Both the position numbers and the translations under genes were made by a program. Below, piece by piece: positions 23,815-35,537 of a DNA stretch of 64,000 nucleotides (position 1 is the first letter of the stretch; each line of letters starts with the position of its first letter). Origin of the DNA: Bolinopsis microptera. Lineage: Eukaryota; Ctenophora; Tentaculata; Lobata; Bolinopsidae. Below the pieces are notes generated by a model. It was not told the origin of the DNA, searched no databases, and saw nothing but the letters and a program-made list of their open reading frames with translations. The DNA is taken from contig NC_087074.1 in assembly GCF_026151205.1 (NCBI RefSeq), positions 3,472,001-3,536,000 on the forward strand, given 5' to 3'.

Positions 23815-24150
23815 CCCTGCAGTTCCACGGCTCAGTTTTGCGACCAGATTTGATACAAAACTCCGCGAAAAGAGTTTTGAAAGGCAAAACTCCGCGAAGG
23901 CAGTTTTGTTTACAATGTACGTTTCCACGGTTGGTATTTGCACGCAGATTTGCACGCGCACGTGGGTGCATTATAATGAAATTTCCCACGCGAGCGCCCA
24001 GGTTAAATTTCTGCTTTCACGGAGTTTTGGTTCATATCAAAAATATTTCTCCGTGCGGAGAAATATTTTTGAATTTCATTTCCGGTCGCAAAAATGTGAG
24101 AAAAAATGTGAGCAAATCTGGTTGCAAAACTGAGCCGTGGAACTGCAGGG
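23815..24150. mobile_element. MITE with CCCTGCAGTTCCACGG ends
   Basis: The terminal inverted repeat CCCTGCAGTTCCACGGCTCA starts at 23815 and its complement ends at 24150. Both ends are flanked by TA (23813-23814, 24151-24152). The 336-bp interior is itself palindromic, with AATATTTCTCCG/CGGAGAAATATT near the centre. It encodes nothing recognisable; the overlapping open frames on both strands are products of the symmetry. The TA flank suggests a Tc1/mariner-type mover. Confidence 0.75.
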
Positions 24151-24559
24151 TAAGTAGCTTTAACAATTGTGTCAAATACAGAAACGTCAAATAACCAAAT
24201 TTTCGAATAAAAAAGTAATCGTGATCCATTCTTGGCAACATGCGTTATTTTACTGATATCATTCTTATCATTAATAATTGTCTGGAAAACTAGAAAAGTA
24301 CAAAATATTGTTAATATCTAAGCAACTACGACTGAATATAAAAAATACCATCAAAAATAATTTATGTTCCATCAAGGTAATAATACATCAAAAATCCCTA
24401 CTAAAAAGCATACAAAACCCCTCCTTTTCAACCGTAGAAACCAAACTTCAAATTTCAGAGAAATAACAATCTAACCCATTTGTAAATAACATTAAAGCGT
24501 TCAATACACAACACATTATAAAGAGATTACACACAAAACATGCTGAACAATAAAACAGA

Positions 24560-27500
24560 TCAATGCTCCGGGGGAGGTTGACATGGCCAGCCTCCTCCAA
24601 CAGGGGATCCAGATAGCGCACACACTATGTCTTTTAGTGCAAACGTAGTTCCGATCACAGTTCCTAATATTCCAACTAACATTATCAGCATACAGATACT
24701 ACGCTCTCTCAATGCGGGTCTGAATACCTGAAACATGGTTTAGTTATTGATACTAAAATGTAGTTAGTACACATTTTCTCAAACATTTTAGGATCAAATC
24801 TCTGACAGATGCTTTTCAGTAACGGCGACAGACTTTGAGTAACAAATACACAAAATAAAGAAATAGAAAATGATACTCACCATGATATACGCCATAGGAG
24901 GGAATATGAGAGCGAGGGAACTGCTGGCAAGCGCTCCTATCAGAGCGATAAACAGTTCGATATGTGGGATGAGGACAGCGAACATAAATGTTAACATTAC
25001 TAGTATCACGCGTAACCAGAACTGTGAGGTTATGCGAGGTTCGATAAACTGAATAGTGTTTTGGAGCAGTGGCAAGTGCCCGACATAAGCTTGACATATT
25101 ATAACACACATTGCACTTTTATTTCTTCAACACCAATTAGGTCAAATGAGACAAAAACACATTTGATTCATGCCAGAATCTGCAATTCAACCTAAGATAT
25201 GAACCTTTTTTATTTTACGGACCTACCTCCACATTGAAGCTGTGGCACTCCGGGAACCTCTCTTTGGCAGGAACCATCAGAATGTCAACAGGAACGTAGA
25301 ACATGAGAGGGTAGGTGAGGTATACACACAGTGACACTGCTAGCTGAGCAAGCGAACCTACTACTCCTTTCTTCATGTTAAACCTGGACATTTCAATAGT
25401 TGTGGGGACGTGGCATCGACTTAGGAAATATATTGAAGAAATGTGCGCTATCCTTGCTATTGGTGGCTCAAATCAGATGTTAAGCTGGCTTAAATAAAAT
25501 AATTAGTTTCCACATAATATTCCCAATGGCGGTAATGGGTAACATTCAACTACAGTCCGCACGCAGCTACACAATTATAGTAAACTTGTAAATAACAATA
25601 TCATTATATTATCACTGAGATGTTTTCAGAGATAAACAATTATATCAGTTATATAACATACGTGATGATAGCAGCGGTATCGTATTTGAAGCAGAGAAAA
25701 CCAAGAGATCCAAATATGATCTGAAGAGACAGCAAAACAAACATTGCAATTATAACGAGACGTGGGAACTTCTCTGGTTCAACCATCTCATTCCTCAGAG
25801 GTAAAACTAGACCTGTAAATAAGGTTTTAACTTTAAATATAATGTTTCACTGTCATGGAACTGCGGGAGACTATTACAATTTAAGTGACCAGATTTTGAA
25901 TTTATAATCCATCTTATAATTGGTTGTAATCGATTTCTAAAACTTCGGGGGCCATAATAATTTATAGGATCTCTGTATAAAACAAATTTACTAACCGATT
26001 CCCTCGTAAGAATATATTGCCATGCCAAAGAAAATAGGAAAGCTGCCAATATTTCCATGAATGAGATTAGACGTGTCCTCTGTGAAGTCAGTGTTCATGA
26101 ATATGTACACCAGAACAACTCCAAGTCCGGTGAATATACACACATTTCCTATAACAGAGAAGACCGCCAGAGCCTTCATGTTCCACACAAATGAAGTTAA
26201 CATTATGAAGACGAGTAGAACTACCAGGTACACCTGCGGAGCAACATGTTGTTTTTATACAGTAGAACTCCAGCTTACTGCGGAGTTTGGGGGACGGGGA
26301 ACAACCGCGGTAAATCGGGGTTTGCGGTAAATCGGGGTTTGCGGCAAATCGGGGTTTGCGGTAAATCGGGGTTTTGTTTGTTCACATTATGTATGTTAAG
26401 TCCTATTCGGGGAAAAGATTTATGACTTTTGATTGGGAATCGGGTTTTAATTCCCCGATAAATGTTTACTCAAAAATTAATTACATACATACTGACATAC
26501 AGAATGATTGAATAAAGTTCCACCCCTGTAGAGCACACGTGCTCAAGTTCTAACAAAATTTAAAAATTGCCGCGATTAATCGGGGTTTGCGGTAAATCGA
26601 GGCACGGTACATCGGGGTTTTACTGTACCATAATATCATGATCTCGTACCAGCTGTGTCTCAAATGTTGATATGGATACTGATAGATTAAGAAGATAATA
26701 AGAGTTATTAAAATATTGTTATTTGTGATACAGTAAAGCTCTGTATATATCAGGTGGCTGAATTTAGGGCATTATAATTGCGATCTGTTAGAGGCATTCA
26801 TGAATCACGACAATACAATTTTAGTGTCGAGTTTCACCTCAGTTGTATCTGTTACACAATAATTTGTTGGCCTTAAATTTCAACAAAAGCAGGAAAAAAA
26901 CATTTCCGTTCACATTATATCAGGTGATAATTATATAGGCAGTGAAAGTGGAAGGGTTGAAATTGCATCCTTATCAATATTACATTTTATACCTTCATAT
27001 TGATTTGCATTTCTGGATAGTAATTTTCCACAACAGTTTTAATGTTTCCAGAGATGAAGATGAAGTAAATTGAGCAGAAACCGAGCTGAGTTAAGATAAG
27101 GAATGAGTCCACCGCTCTTCTTCCAACCTTACCATCGCTGTTGAAATAGTCCTGCAAAATTATTAAGTAACAGCTATATTTTACTGTAGCTTCGGACGAT
27201 AAAATGTTAAATCATACATAAATTTTGTAAGAGTTCTCATCTAAAAACAAAAATCTAATCAGAGGTGTCATTGCAATTGCAGGTGACAAAAACCGAGAAA
27301 ATATTGCCTTATTTTAGCGATTCTACCGTCAATTATAAATCGATGCACTGTAATAGATTGATTTAATTTATTTTAACTATTATATACCTTACAAGCGAGT
27401 TCGACTACATCCCCGTAACCCATATTCTTCTGATCGTATTTCCTACCAAGCTTATCAGCACATTTCAGGATAAGAAGCATGCAGTATAGAGACATTCCAC

Positions 27501-27958
27501 ATATCAGAGCTAGTAAGGGGGGCCCAACTGCTAAACCTGCCAGCGATATGGCATACGGAATACTTAGAAATCCTGGGGATAGTGGGGGTTAGAATACGGG
27601 ATACTTTAAACCTTATTATGAAAGTTTAAAATTATATACGCACCAAGAAAATGTGAATAATTATCCATCATGCACATCTGAATAAAAAATGCGTCAATAA
27701 AAATAATGTGTAACCTGATCCGATGTTTCCTTTTAAAAAATGTGCGAAAGCTTCAAAGCAGTAGATTTTGTCATCCTTCAGATTTCTTTTAATACTCAGA
27801 CTCCGATTGAAAGGATCGTTTTTCATAGAACTCAATTCTATACTGTCCTGGTCCCCGGAGTGATTAAGTAAGGGCGACCTGATTCCATAGCTGTCCGAGG
27901 ATCTTGTGCGAGGTCTGGACCTATCTGATGGCCGGTGCTCTTTATTTGAAAAAGACAT
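24560..27958 (-). CDS. SLC36-type (PAT) amino-acid transporter (8 exons)
   Basis: Coding exons on minus, 5' to 3': 27958-27715, 27572-27388, 27151-26993, 26233-25996, 25812-25662, 25383-25227, 25048-24881, 24727-24560. Every junction is GT-AG and in phase, giving 489 codons plus stop, close to the about 480 aa usual for SLC36. These carry small neutral amino acids across lysosomal or plasma membranes, often with protons. The soluble Ser/Arg-rich N-terminus (about 70 residues) is followed by the AAAP signature [16 protein letters not shown], then about ten further hydrophobic segments, including [20 protein letters not shown] and [15 protein letters not shown]. Exon 7 starts at TTCAG|TTTATC, chosen because earlier acceptors break the frame. 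The neighbour upstream is AP-3 beta. Intron 3 holds a MITE. Substrate is not predictable from the sequence. Confidence 0.92.
26260..26625. mobile_element. pogo/Tigger-like MITE in SLC36 intron 3
   Basis: The ends CAGTAGAACTCC (26260) and GGGGTTTTACTG (to 26625) are inverted repeats with two mismatches, each flanked by TA. The CAGTARAAC start and TA target fit the pogo/Tigger group. The left half contains about four direct 17-bp repeats of GGGTTTGCGGTAAATCG (26308-26375) and the right end repeats the motif inverted. No coding capacity at 366 bp. A related degenerate copy is at 33147-33253. Confidence 0.75.
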
Positions 27959-28840
27959 ATATTTTTATTATATGTTCGTCAGGGGTGGTCAGAGTGTGTA
28001 TTCTTGTATTGTAGTAGTTTTGCGTAATAACTTAATCAGGGGACCACCTTTTTAGCTGGACAGTTCATAACAGCTTTTCTTGAACGTGGCAGTTTGCTAA
28101 AATGTATTGAAATTTAAAAAATGTACATACATATAATGCAAAAATAAATTTGGTACTGTGTAAATACAATTATAGTGGCCATAGCAATTTGTAATCATAC
28201 CAAAAGTAGTCACTGACTACTGATTATACAATTTGAGAGGGTGCTAAGAGTTATTCGATAATTTATGAAACTTTTGTGATCATTGATCAATGGTACATTT
28301 CCACGAATTACTATGTTAAAGCTTGGAAATCTATAAAACTTTTAGGCTCACAGTTAAGACTTCTAAGGGCGATGCAAATGATCAAAAGGGTAGTTCTTTT
28401 GGAAACAGTGACTACACGGTCAATTTAAAATCAATTGGTAAACAAAATTAATTAGGAAATTCATCTTAAAACTCCACCAAGAATTAGTTCAAAGTAATGT
28501 TACACACAATGTCGGTCCTAAATTACAATAACAAAAGATAATTTGAAATTCGTAACCTTTGAAATTAAACAATACATTTCTAATTCTTGAAATCAAGTGT
28601 AACCTATTTTAAAACGATAGTAGTGCTACGTTTGCTACGATAATTTACGCGAAAATGAAAAAGACACTTTTCCAAAATTAAAGATTTTTGAGGTTGCAGA
28701 ACCAGCATGCAACCAAAAATAAAGCACAAGCCTTAATTGTCATAACAAGGATAAAGTGATAAACTATGCTCAGATTTACCGTTTTACATTTTAAGTAGGT
28801 AGATAAACTAAAATTCTATAATATCATAATTTTAGTAGAA
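27959..28840. other. Spacer between SLC36-like and AP-3 beta genes
   Basis: AT-rich sequence without supported exons. It should contain the AP-3 beta 3' UTR at its right end and the SLC36-like promoter at its left. No repeat or RNA gene stands out. Confidence 0.5.
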
Positions 28841-31800
28841 TCAAGACTCAATCGCTTTGATAATATCCTTCAAAATCATAGATCCTAATACAACAGCTTC
28901 ACTATTAACCGTTATTTTAACAACATCACCAACATTCAAAGTCATCAACAAAGTCTTCTCCTGGGCAACAGTTTTAGAAGCAAACTTCAGACAATCAGCC
29001 TCTGCTGAGAAGCAGATCGAGGTGGCAGCAGTTTCAGAAACTAGCTGACTTATTGTGCCGAAATCTTTACCAGGATTAGGGCACTCTCCAGTTACTTCGT
29101 GCATTCCTTTGAGTTTACCTTTCATGTCGTCAAAGTCTGATTCAATCACCACGAAGGGGGACAGCATCTCTCCGACTGGGGGTTGGATCTTACACGGGAA
29201 CCGTCCTTTGCTGCAGCACAGAGTAAAATTAGCTGGTTGAAGAGTATCGTTGAAGTTAATGTTGATTCCAATTTGACTGGATTGGCCAGGAGAAATGAGT
29301 GGAATAGTATCAAACCCAGTAAATTCTATGCCACCCTTCAAATCAATATCGTCGACCTTAACATCAGTTATCTGTTGATCCGTGGTGTTGTTGAAGATAA
29401 GAGAAATGGGTACTGCTCCAGAGGAAGCAGCAGATCTAGGGAAGCTGTAGTCTACAGCTAATCCTCCTCCTGACATTCTATGAAGCAGCTCATGGGTTGT
29501 CCGCACGCTGTCCAGAGTGTAATTTGCACCGGAGGAAGCCTGATCAACACTCATCCCACCGAAGTCTCCAAGTAGTTCGTCCAAAGTGACACTTGGTGTA
29601 GGAACTGACGGTACTGTGTCAGTTGGAGTTTCAGATGGTGCATCAAAATCAAAATCAAGAAGTGTGCCAGTCTCTGATGGTTTAGATTTCTTTGAAGTCT
29701 TTGCTTTAGGCGGTGCTTTCTTAACAACTTCTTCGTCACTACTTGATTCTTCCTCGCTTGAATCATCATCATCGTCGTCGGACTCTTCTTCCTCACTTTC
29801 TTCTCTTCAGACGACTCGTCCTCCGATTCAACATCGCTCTCCTCGTCACTCTCCTCCTCAGAATCACTTTCCTCTTCAGAGTCAGAGTCTTCCTCATCAG
29901 AATCATCTTCGTCAGAGTCTCCCTCAGAGGAGTAGAACCCTTTAGTTTTATGGTTGGTTCCTGACGCTGAACTGGATCTTGATTCTTTTTGTTGAGCAGC
30001 CCATGAAGTATCGATAACATTTCGAAGGGTGGCGTCAGGTGCATCCTCAGGGAAGGTAGGCAGAGATTGGTAACCAATAGCATTAGTGTTAAGCATATGA
30101 GACAAACTACCCAGTTGATACTCATCCCGGTTTTTAAAGGTGGATCTCAGATTTGGAGGAGGCTTGCTTGTCATGAAGAACTTCTTTGCGTACTTCTCCA
30201 GAGGACTTGGGTTCTCAGCGTTTGGACACAGAACTTTTCTAATGAACCTCTCTCTGTCACGAATGTCATAGTTCATATCATATTTGGCCTGAGCTAAGAT
30301 GTAGGGTACCAAGAGAGTTATCTTTTTGTTGTTCACAATCCAAGCTTTCGCCGCTAAGTTTAGAATTTGAAGCTTGACAATATCCTCTTCCTCTGCAAAC
30401 GACTTTGCCATTTTCCTCAACACATCTGGAGCCAATTTAGGGACTTTTTCAACATATTCACCTACCAGCCAAAGGATTGAAGCTCTAGCCAAAGGAACAG
30501 TCACAGTTGTCAAAAGTCGTGTCATTCGCTTGATGATGCTAGACTTATCAGAAGCTTGCATTTGCAGTAGTTTCTTTATCACAATAACACTTTCCCCGAC
30601 CACAGTATCATCTTTAGTGCTGATTAGGTTCATTAGGCCATGCATACAAACGTCGGTAACCTCAGATATCTCGGCAGCACATCTCCCAATAGCATGGACA
30701 GTTGCAGCAGCAAACTCCTTATCGGAACTATAAACGTAGGTCTGGAACTCCCTCAAGAGGACACTTATATTTGTTTCCGTGGCAATATTAGTCAAAATCT
30801 CAAGTTTCAGAAGTCTGACATTAGTCGGGTCAGACGCATTTACAAAGAAGGACTTCATGTGCTGCTCAAACAGCTTCCTATACTTAGCGGACATGGTGGT
30901 AATGTTAGTCAGGACAATGACTTGAGTTTCTCTCTTTGACTTCAGGAGTCTGATAAGAGCCTTAACAACATGGACTATTTCGTTCTCCGGAGCACAATGG
31001 TAAAACAACTGGGCAACTTGCATGACAACAGCAGAGTTTCTACTCTGAAGAAGTGGTCTGCACGCTTGTAGCAGTAATCTTAAATCAGGATCTACTACAT
31101 CAATAGAAGTACCTGTTGACATACTGTTCATGAAATCATCCTCGCTGTCTTCCGAGTCTTCAGAACTCTCTTCATCAGAATCTTTTTCTGCAGCCTTTTT
31201 GTTAGGATCAAGGAACTGGGTTCTAGCATACCTGGTCAACATGTTGATAACAGCACACTGGCCCCACTCATCAATATCTGCTACAATAGCACATAACCTT
31301 CGGTAGTTCTTGTGGATAAGGTCAATCCTACTGGGACACAGTTGCTCAAAAGCCATGACAGCACTTCCAGCTACCAAAGTGGTCTTATCCTGCAGAAGTT
31401 TCTCCACCACATCTACCAGTTGTTCTCCTTGGTCAGGATCCAAACTAAACAGTTTGGGGATGGCGTGAGCTGCTGTCTTCCTAACATATGGGGATAGATC
31501 GGACACAGAATCTTTAATGGCGAGCATCATGATAGGCACGATCATCTGGACCCTAATACTACTCAAAACACGAAGTGCGCTAGCTCTAATCAGTTGATTA
31601 GGGTCTTTTAGTCCCTTCTGGAAGGTACTGATGGACAAAAGTGCCAGGTCTTGTTGCTCCTCAGCATATCTCACCAGGTACATGTAGACCAGTTTCTTAA
31701 CCTCAGTGGACTTGGAGACCACCGCCTTGACCACGTCAGGAAACAGGTCGGAAACATCCTGACCTTTAGCTACCATCTCTACAATCTTCCTCATTGCTTC

Positions 31801-31956
31801 AAGCATCTCCTTATCTTTCATGCTTTGCAGCTGCTCTTTTAGAGTTTGATGACCTTTGAAGAACAAGTTTGATCCGAAACCAGGAGGTCCGGGTCCCTGT
31901 TCCGGACCCCCACGGTTGTTATCGTATTGGGCAACAAATGCCCCCATTCCTGCCAT
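28841..31956 (-). CDS. ap3b1: AP-3 complex subunit beta
   Basis: Large beta adaptin of AP-3, which sorts cargo from endosomes to lysosomes and related organelles. About 1038 codons in a single coding exon (human AP3B1 1094 aa). The N-terminal adaptin solenoid carries strongly conserved segments ([20 protein letters not shown] near residue 90, [28 protein letters not shown]). An acidic Ser/Glu/Asp hinge follows, with a clathrin-box-like LLDFD and then the C-terminal ear ([24 protein letters not shown]). The frame breaks once near 29800-29812 in the hinge: the upstream frame runs out to 29551, while the downstream frame, open from about 29810, ends correctly at 28841. One missing base would explain it; a real indel or sequencing error cannot be told apart. 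No splice pair fits. A 5' acceptor (CCTTTCAG|ACC) sits 3 bases before ATG, so an upstream exon exists; a candidate ends at 33273. Confidence 0.93.
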
Positions 31957-31959
31957 GGT

Positions 31960-33272
31960 CTGAAAGGTAGGAGTTAAGAACCGTGTGGAACAAGGAATGG
32001 AACTTAGTGATTAAAGTTCATATTTTAAAGTACACTTAAAATTATTCATTCCATAGTTCACATCGACATGTTTTAGTTTTTGTTCAGTTTTAACGCCGAA
32101 TTGACAAATTGCGAGTAAAATGTTTAAGCTTCTATAATTCATTGAGTCGAGAATATTACGAATGTTTGAGAAAGCAATACAAGTAGTACAGTAGCATATA
32201 AAGTTGTAGCATATACAGTTATAAATTATCATAGCAGAGTGGTTTTAATTTCTTTATACCTTTTTTTGCACTGGCATATTATCATGCAGCCAGGATATTT
32301 CTCCCCCTTACCAATTATATTATTACAATGAATTATTCAACTTTTAAATCCAGTTAATTGTTATTACTATTGAAACAACGACGTTACTTCTTAATAATTT
32401 AAACTAATTCAAAAATTTACCACAAATAACTCTTACAGCGACAATAAATAACTTCTTTACTTAAATAACTTCCCTACTTAAATAACTCACTATAAACGTA
32501 AGTATATTATACATGCAGTACTTTAGTGAATTATGAAGTTAACTGTAAAATGAGAAACTCCTTTAAATGGGTTGTATCAAGTTCTAGTACATACAGCGAC
32601 AGTGTATACAGTGTATACTGTATAAATATACAGTGTATACAGCGACTTTGATTCAGGAATATTATTAACTAAATATTTCACCTAACTATCAGTAATCAGT
32701 TAGAAAGTTATCTTAAAAACCGAATATCAAATACACAAGCTTGATGAAACTATAAATGGGTACAAAATAACAATTATCGACAGCCGGGTATAATAAGATA
32801 ATATAATACAAGATAAAATAATCTACTAATTACAGTGTTGCTACTTAAAATAGGCCTGTGCAATAAGAACGGAGTAATTGCGATTGAAATACACAATAAA
32901 AACATAAAAGCGTAATAATATAAGCGGTAAGGGTGCCATTTTGGAGGCCAATTTAAAGTGGCAACACTGTAAGTTCAAATAATCAAAACAAAAATAATCA
33001 AGCAAGTGACAATTCTATAATATCAAATAATCAAACAAATATTAATTATATATATTATGTTGAATCAAACCACAAAATAAGATAAAAATACAAGCAGCTC
33101 TTGGTAGTATATTGGTTGCAAGTATCATTCACATAGAACATAATACAGTCAAACTCCGATTCACCAGATGTATTTGGGGAAGTAAACAATTAAATAGTAA
33201 TTTATCACGAGGGTGGGTAAATTAGGGTGCGGTAAATCGGGATTCGAGGTTACATCACAAAATAAAACTCAC
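31960..33272 (-). other. Probable 5' intron of AP-3 beta
   Basis: Bounded by a good donor GTGAGT (33272-33267) and the acceptor CCTACCTTTCAG ending at 31960. If used, the upstream exon would add eight in-frame codons (ATG AAG CGA CGA CCG ATT CGT TTG) plus ACC before the start ATG at 31956. The interior is AT-rich with a palindromic CAGTGTATACTGTATAAATATACAG-like patch at 32600-32640 and no genes. Confidence 0.45.
33147..33253. repeat. Degenerate relative of the pogo-like MITE
   Basis: Starts CAGTCAAACTCCGATTCACC and ends with GGTGCGGTAAATCGGGATTC, both related to the ends and internal repeat of the element at 26260-26625. The middle is shortened and diverged. It sits just upstream (left on plus, downstream on minus) of the candidate first exon of AP-3 beta. 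Confidence 0.4.
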
Positions 33273-33758
33273 CAAACGAATCGGTCGTCGCTTCATGATT
33301 TGCTGGTCAACAGCTAACAAACAGATGCAATAATAAACGGAGAATTATTAAACACGCTTCACACATACGTAGTAAGGTAAATAAACACTTCCATGCTCAG
33401 CTTTCACTCTGCAATAATTCAAGCAACTAAGACAAATCGTACTCCTAGGGTTATAATACATTTATTATCATTATTATATACATATATGTGAATTTAAGTA
33501 TAATTTATAGGAAATTGTGCATAAGTACAAATTACAATGCGTCAAAAATGATAACCTACTTTAGAAAAGTGCAGCCATAAGCTTATGCATAGGTCCCCGT
33601 CTATCATATAACAATATATGAATTATATGATAAACATGATACAACTTGAGGTATGCTGTGGTCTGTGTCTGTATACAACAATTCTTAGATAACAAATGTA
33701 TGAACTTCGGTCGTTAACTTTCAATAAAGGAGACCTTATCACCTTAATAACACCAGAA

Positions 33759-33798
33759 TGTGTGTGTGTGTGTGTGTCTGTCTGTCTGTCTGTCCGTG
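33759..33798. repeat. TG/TCTG microsatellite
   Basis: A (TG)n run passes into (TCTG)n, within a longer segment that has internal near-duplicates of GGTAAGAGTTACGGGACT (about 33830 and 33982). The local context, CACCAGAATGTGTG, resembles the tail of a dispersed element, but its family is not identifiable. Confidence 0.8.
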
Positions 33799-33799
33799 T

Positions 33800-34624
33800 G
33801 TAATTTCCGGTCGGTTATACAAAAAAAACGGTAAGAGTTACGGGACTGATTTTTTCGGTATAGTGTCGACAAAACTCTGATGAAGCCCATAGGAAATTTT
33901 TTTTTAAATCGGCCGATGGTAAGTGGTTTAATTGATGGTTTTGTACCACAAATGTTACATAAAATTGCGTGAGCAGAACGGCAAGAGTTACGGGGCTTGC
34001 TCTCTCTCTCATTACTGTGTAATATGTTATAGCTGCATTTAAGTAGCGTCATAATTGGATTAGCCCGGATTCGCTGTAATGTTATACCTTAAGCTTATTA
34101 GGGGAGGGGGGACTGTTAGTGTTTGGGGTCTGTTTGGACTGCAGAGAGAGAGAGAGAGAGAGAGAGAGTTCATACGACAATGTTATGCGTGTTTTCAAAT
34201 ACAATATGCGGGTGTGGTGCGGAGTTAACAAGGGTTAATTTCTATAACGATTTAAATAAAAATAGAAAGCGGTTCAAGACGGGAGTGATGAGGTGTAATA
34301 CTCGGTGTTCAGACCTTATGATCATGGAGTGTGGTGCCTCATGGCTAATAATGACTTAATTATCCACAAGAAATAACTGATTATGAGATTATTGTTTAAG
34401 AAACTATTGGGTCACCTAATGCGGGTTTTGACTCAGCGGGTAATTACTCCTACCCTTTTTAACTGCGGCAGTGAAATCCCGGCCGTAGGCCGGGTTACAC
34501 TAGTAATTATAATAATTTCAATTAAATTGAAGTCTATCAAATTATACTATATAAATTTGAAGGCTATACAATTTAAGTCTATCAAATTAGAGTCTATCAA
34601 ATTTGAAGTCTATCAAATAGAAGT
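33800..34624. other. Spacer with microsatellites, 3' flank of TMEM229-like
   Basis: Holds a (GA)n run at 34143-34168 and, from 34528 to 34624, at least five degenerate copies of a repeat of the type AAGTCTATCAAATT that reach the stop codon of the TMEM229-like gene. No exons or RNA genes were found. Confidence 0.6.
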
Positions 34625-35101
34625 CTACTGAGCTTTAACTTGCTTCTTCTCTCCAGTAGCTTTCTCTCTACACCAGCACAACCCCTGCATCAGTTTCATC
34701 ATCTCCTCGTGCAGTATGCCAGCAACCAACCAGGCAGGAATGTACTCGAAAGTGATGAGACCGTGAACATTCCACCTTCTTTCCGTATAATCCCAGGGAC
34801 AAGCCCCAAACACACCGAGTACCGCCCCCGTACTGTACTCCCACACGTAGGTATACACAAGGTTAACCACCATGCGTACTACCCTGTGTGACGACTTGAT
34901 GTGGTTGTAGACAAAGTACTCGTTTAGTAGACCACCCATACCGTAGATGAAGACTGACCAGATGGAGCTCTCGCCCATGAGCTTGAAGTCAGGCTTGATG
35001 AGGATGAAGTTGAACATGGCAGTGAAGCAGATCTCGTAGAAGATGCCCTGGATTGAGTAGACCCACAGCTTTACAAATGCTGGCACGTCAGTACACCCCA
35101 T
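34625..35101 (-). CDS. TMEM229-like multi-pass membrane protein
   Basis: A single coding exon of 158 codons, close to human TMEM229B (167 aa). The family has four predicted membrane segments and no settled function. Conserved features visible here are IQGIFYEICFTA in helix 1, SIWSVFIYGMGG in helix 2, YVWEYSTGAVLG in helix 3, the signature FGACPWDY, and GLITFEYIPAW in helix 4. The C-terminus is basic (KATGEKKQVKAQ). An acceptor-like CTGCAG lies 15 bases before the ATG, so a 5' non-coding exon is likely. The 3' end abuts a short tandem repeat. Match is by motif order; TMEM229A versus B is not decided. Confidence 0.88.
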   Translation of the reverse strand: MGCTDVPAFVKLWVYSIQGIFYEICFTAMFNFILIKPDFKLMGESSIWSVFIYGMGGLLNEYFVYNHIKSSHRVVRMVVNLVYTYVWEYSTGAVLGVFGACPWDYTERRWNVHGLITFEYIPAWLVAGILHEEMMKLMQGLCWCREKATGEKKQVKAQ

Positions 35102-35537
35102 AGCTAACTACCTTGCTGCAGATTTTAAATGTTTTATATGAGTGTGTTTAGGATTGGACTACTGATAAAAAAACAAACATTTTTCATCATCTTACCAGAT
35201 ACATGTTGGTGTTAGAGTTAAATTGGATATTATAAAGAGATTAATAATATATTATCATAAAAGCTATAAGCAATAAAGAATAGAAATAATTTGATAACGA
35301 TTCAGAACACTACAAAATTGTAAAAAATAAAACTCGGGCATGTTTTCGGTCAGTGTATTATTATAATTATATGTTTATAAATCAGGTAAAATTAAATTGG
35401 GTCTGAAGGTCTGATTAGAAGAAATTAAAACAATAATAAACTCAAACTTCAACAATCTGAAAAAATCAATAATCAATTCTGAATAATCTATAAAATATTA
35501 AGTCCGACTGTACAAAGATAAAATTACTCATCCAAAC
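35102..35537. other. Spacer between TMEM229-like and DHRS1-like A
   Basis: Very AT-rich, with no open frame or repeat of note. It includes the TMEM229-like 5' flank and the 3' UTR of the first DHRS1-like gene. Confidence 0.5.

Noticed and set aside
25052-25113. Earlier acceptor for SLC36 exon 7
   Set aside because: Using AAAAG|TGCAATG would shift the frame; TTCAG|TTTATC at 25048 keeps phase and fits family length.
29744-29812. Short intron to explain the AP-3 beta frame break
   Set aside because: The only GT-AG pair gives a purine-rich stretch under 60 bp without a pyrimidine tract or branch site.
29586-29945. 119-codon plus ORF
   Set aside because: Serine-rich shadow of the acidic hinge of AP-3 beta on the other strand.
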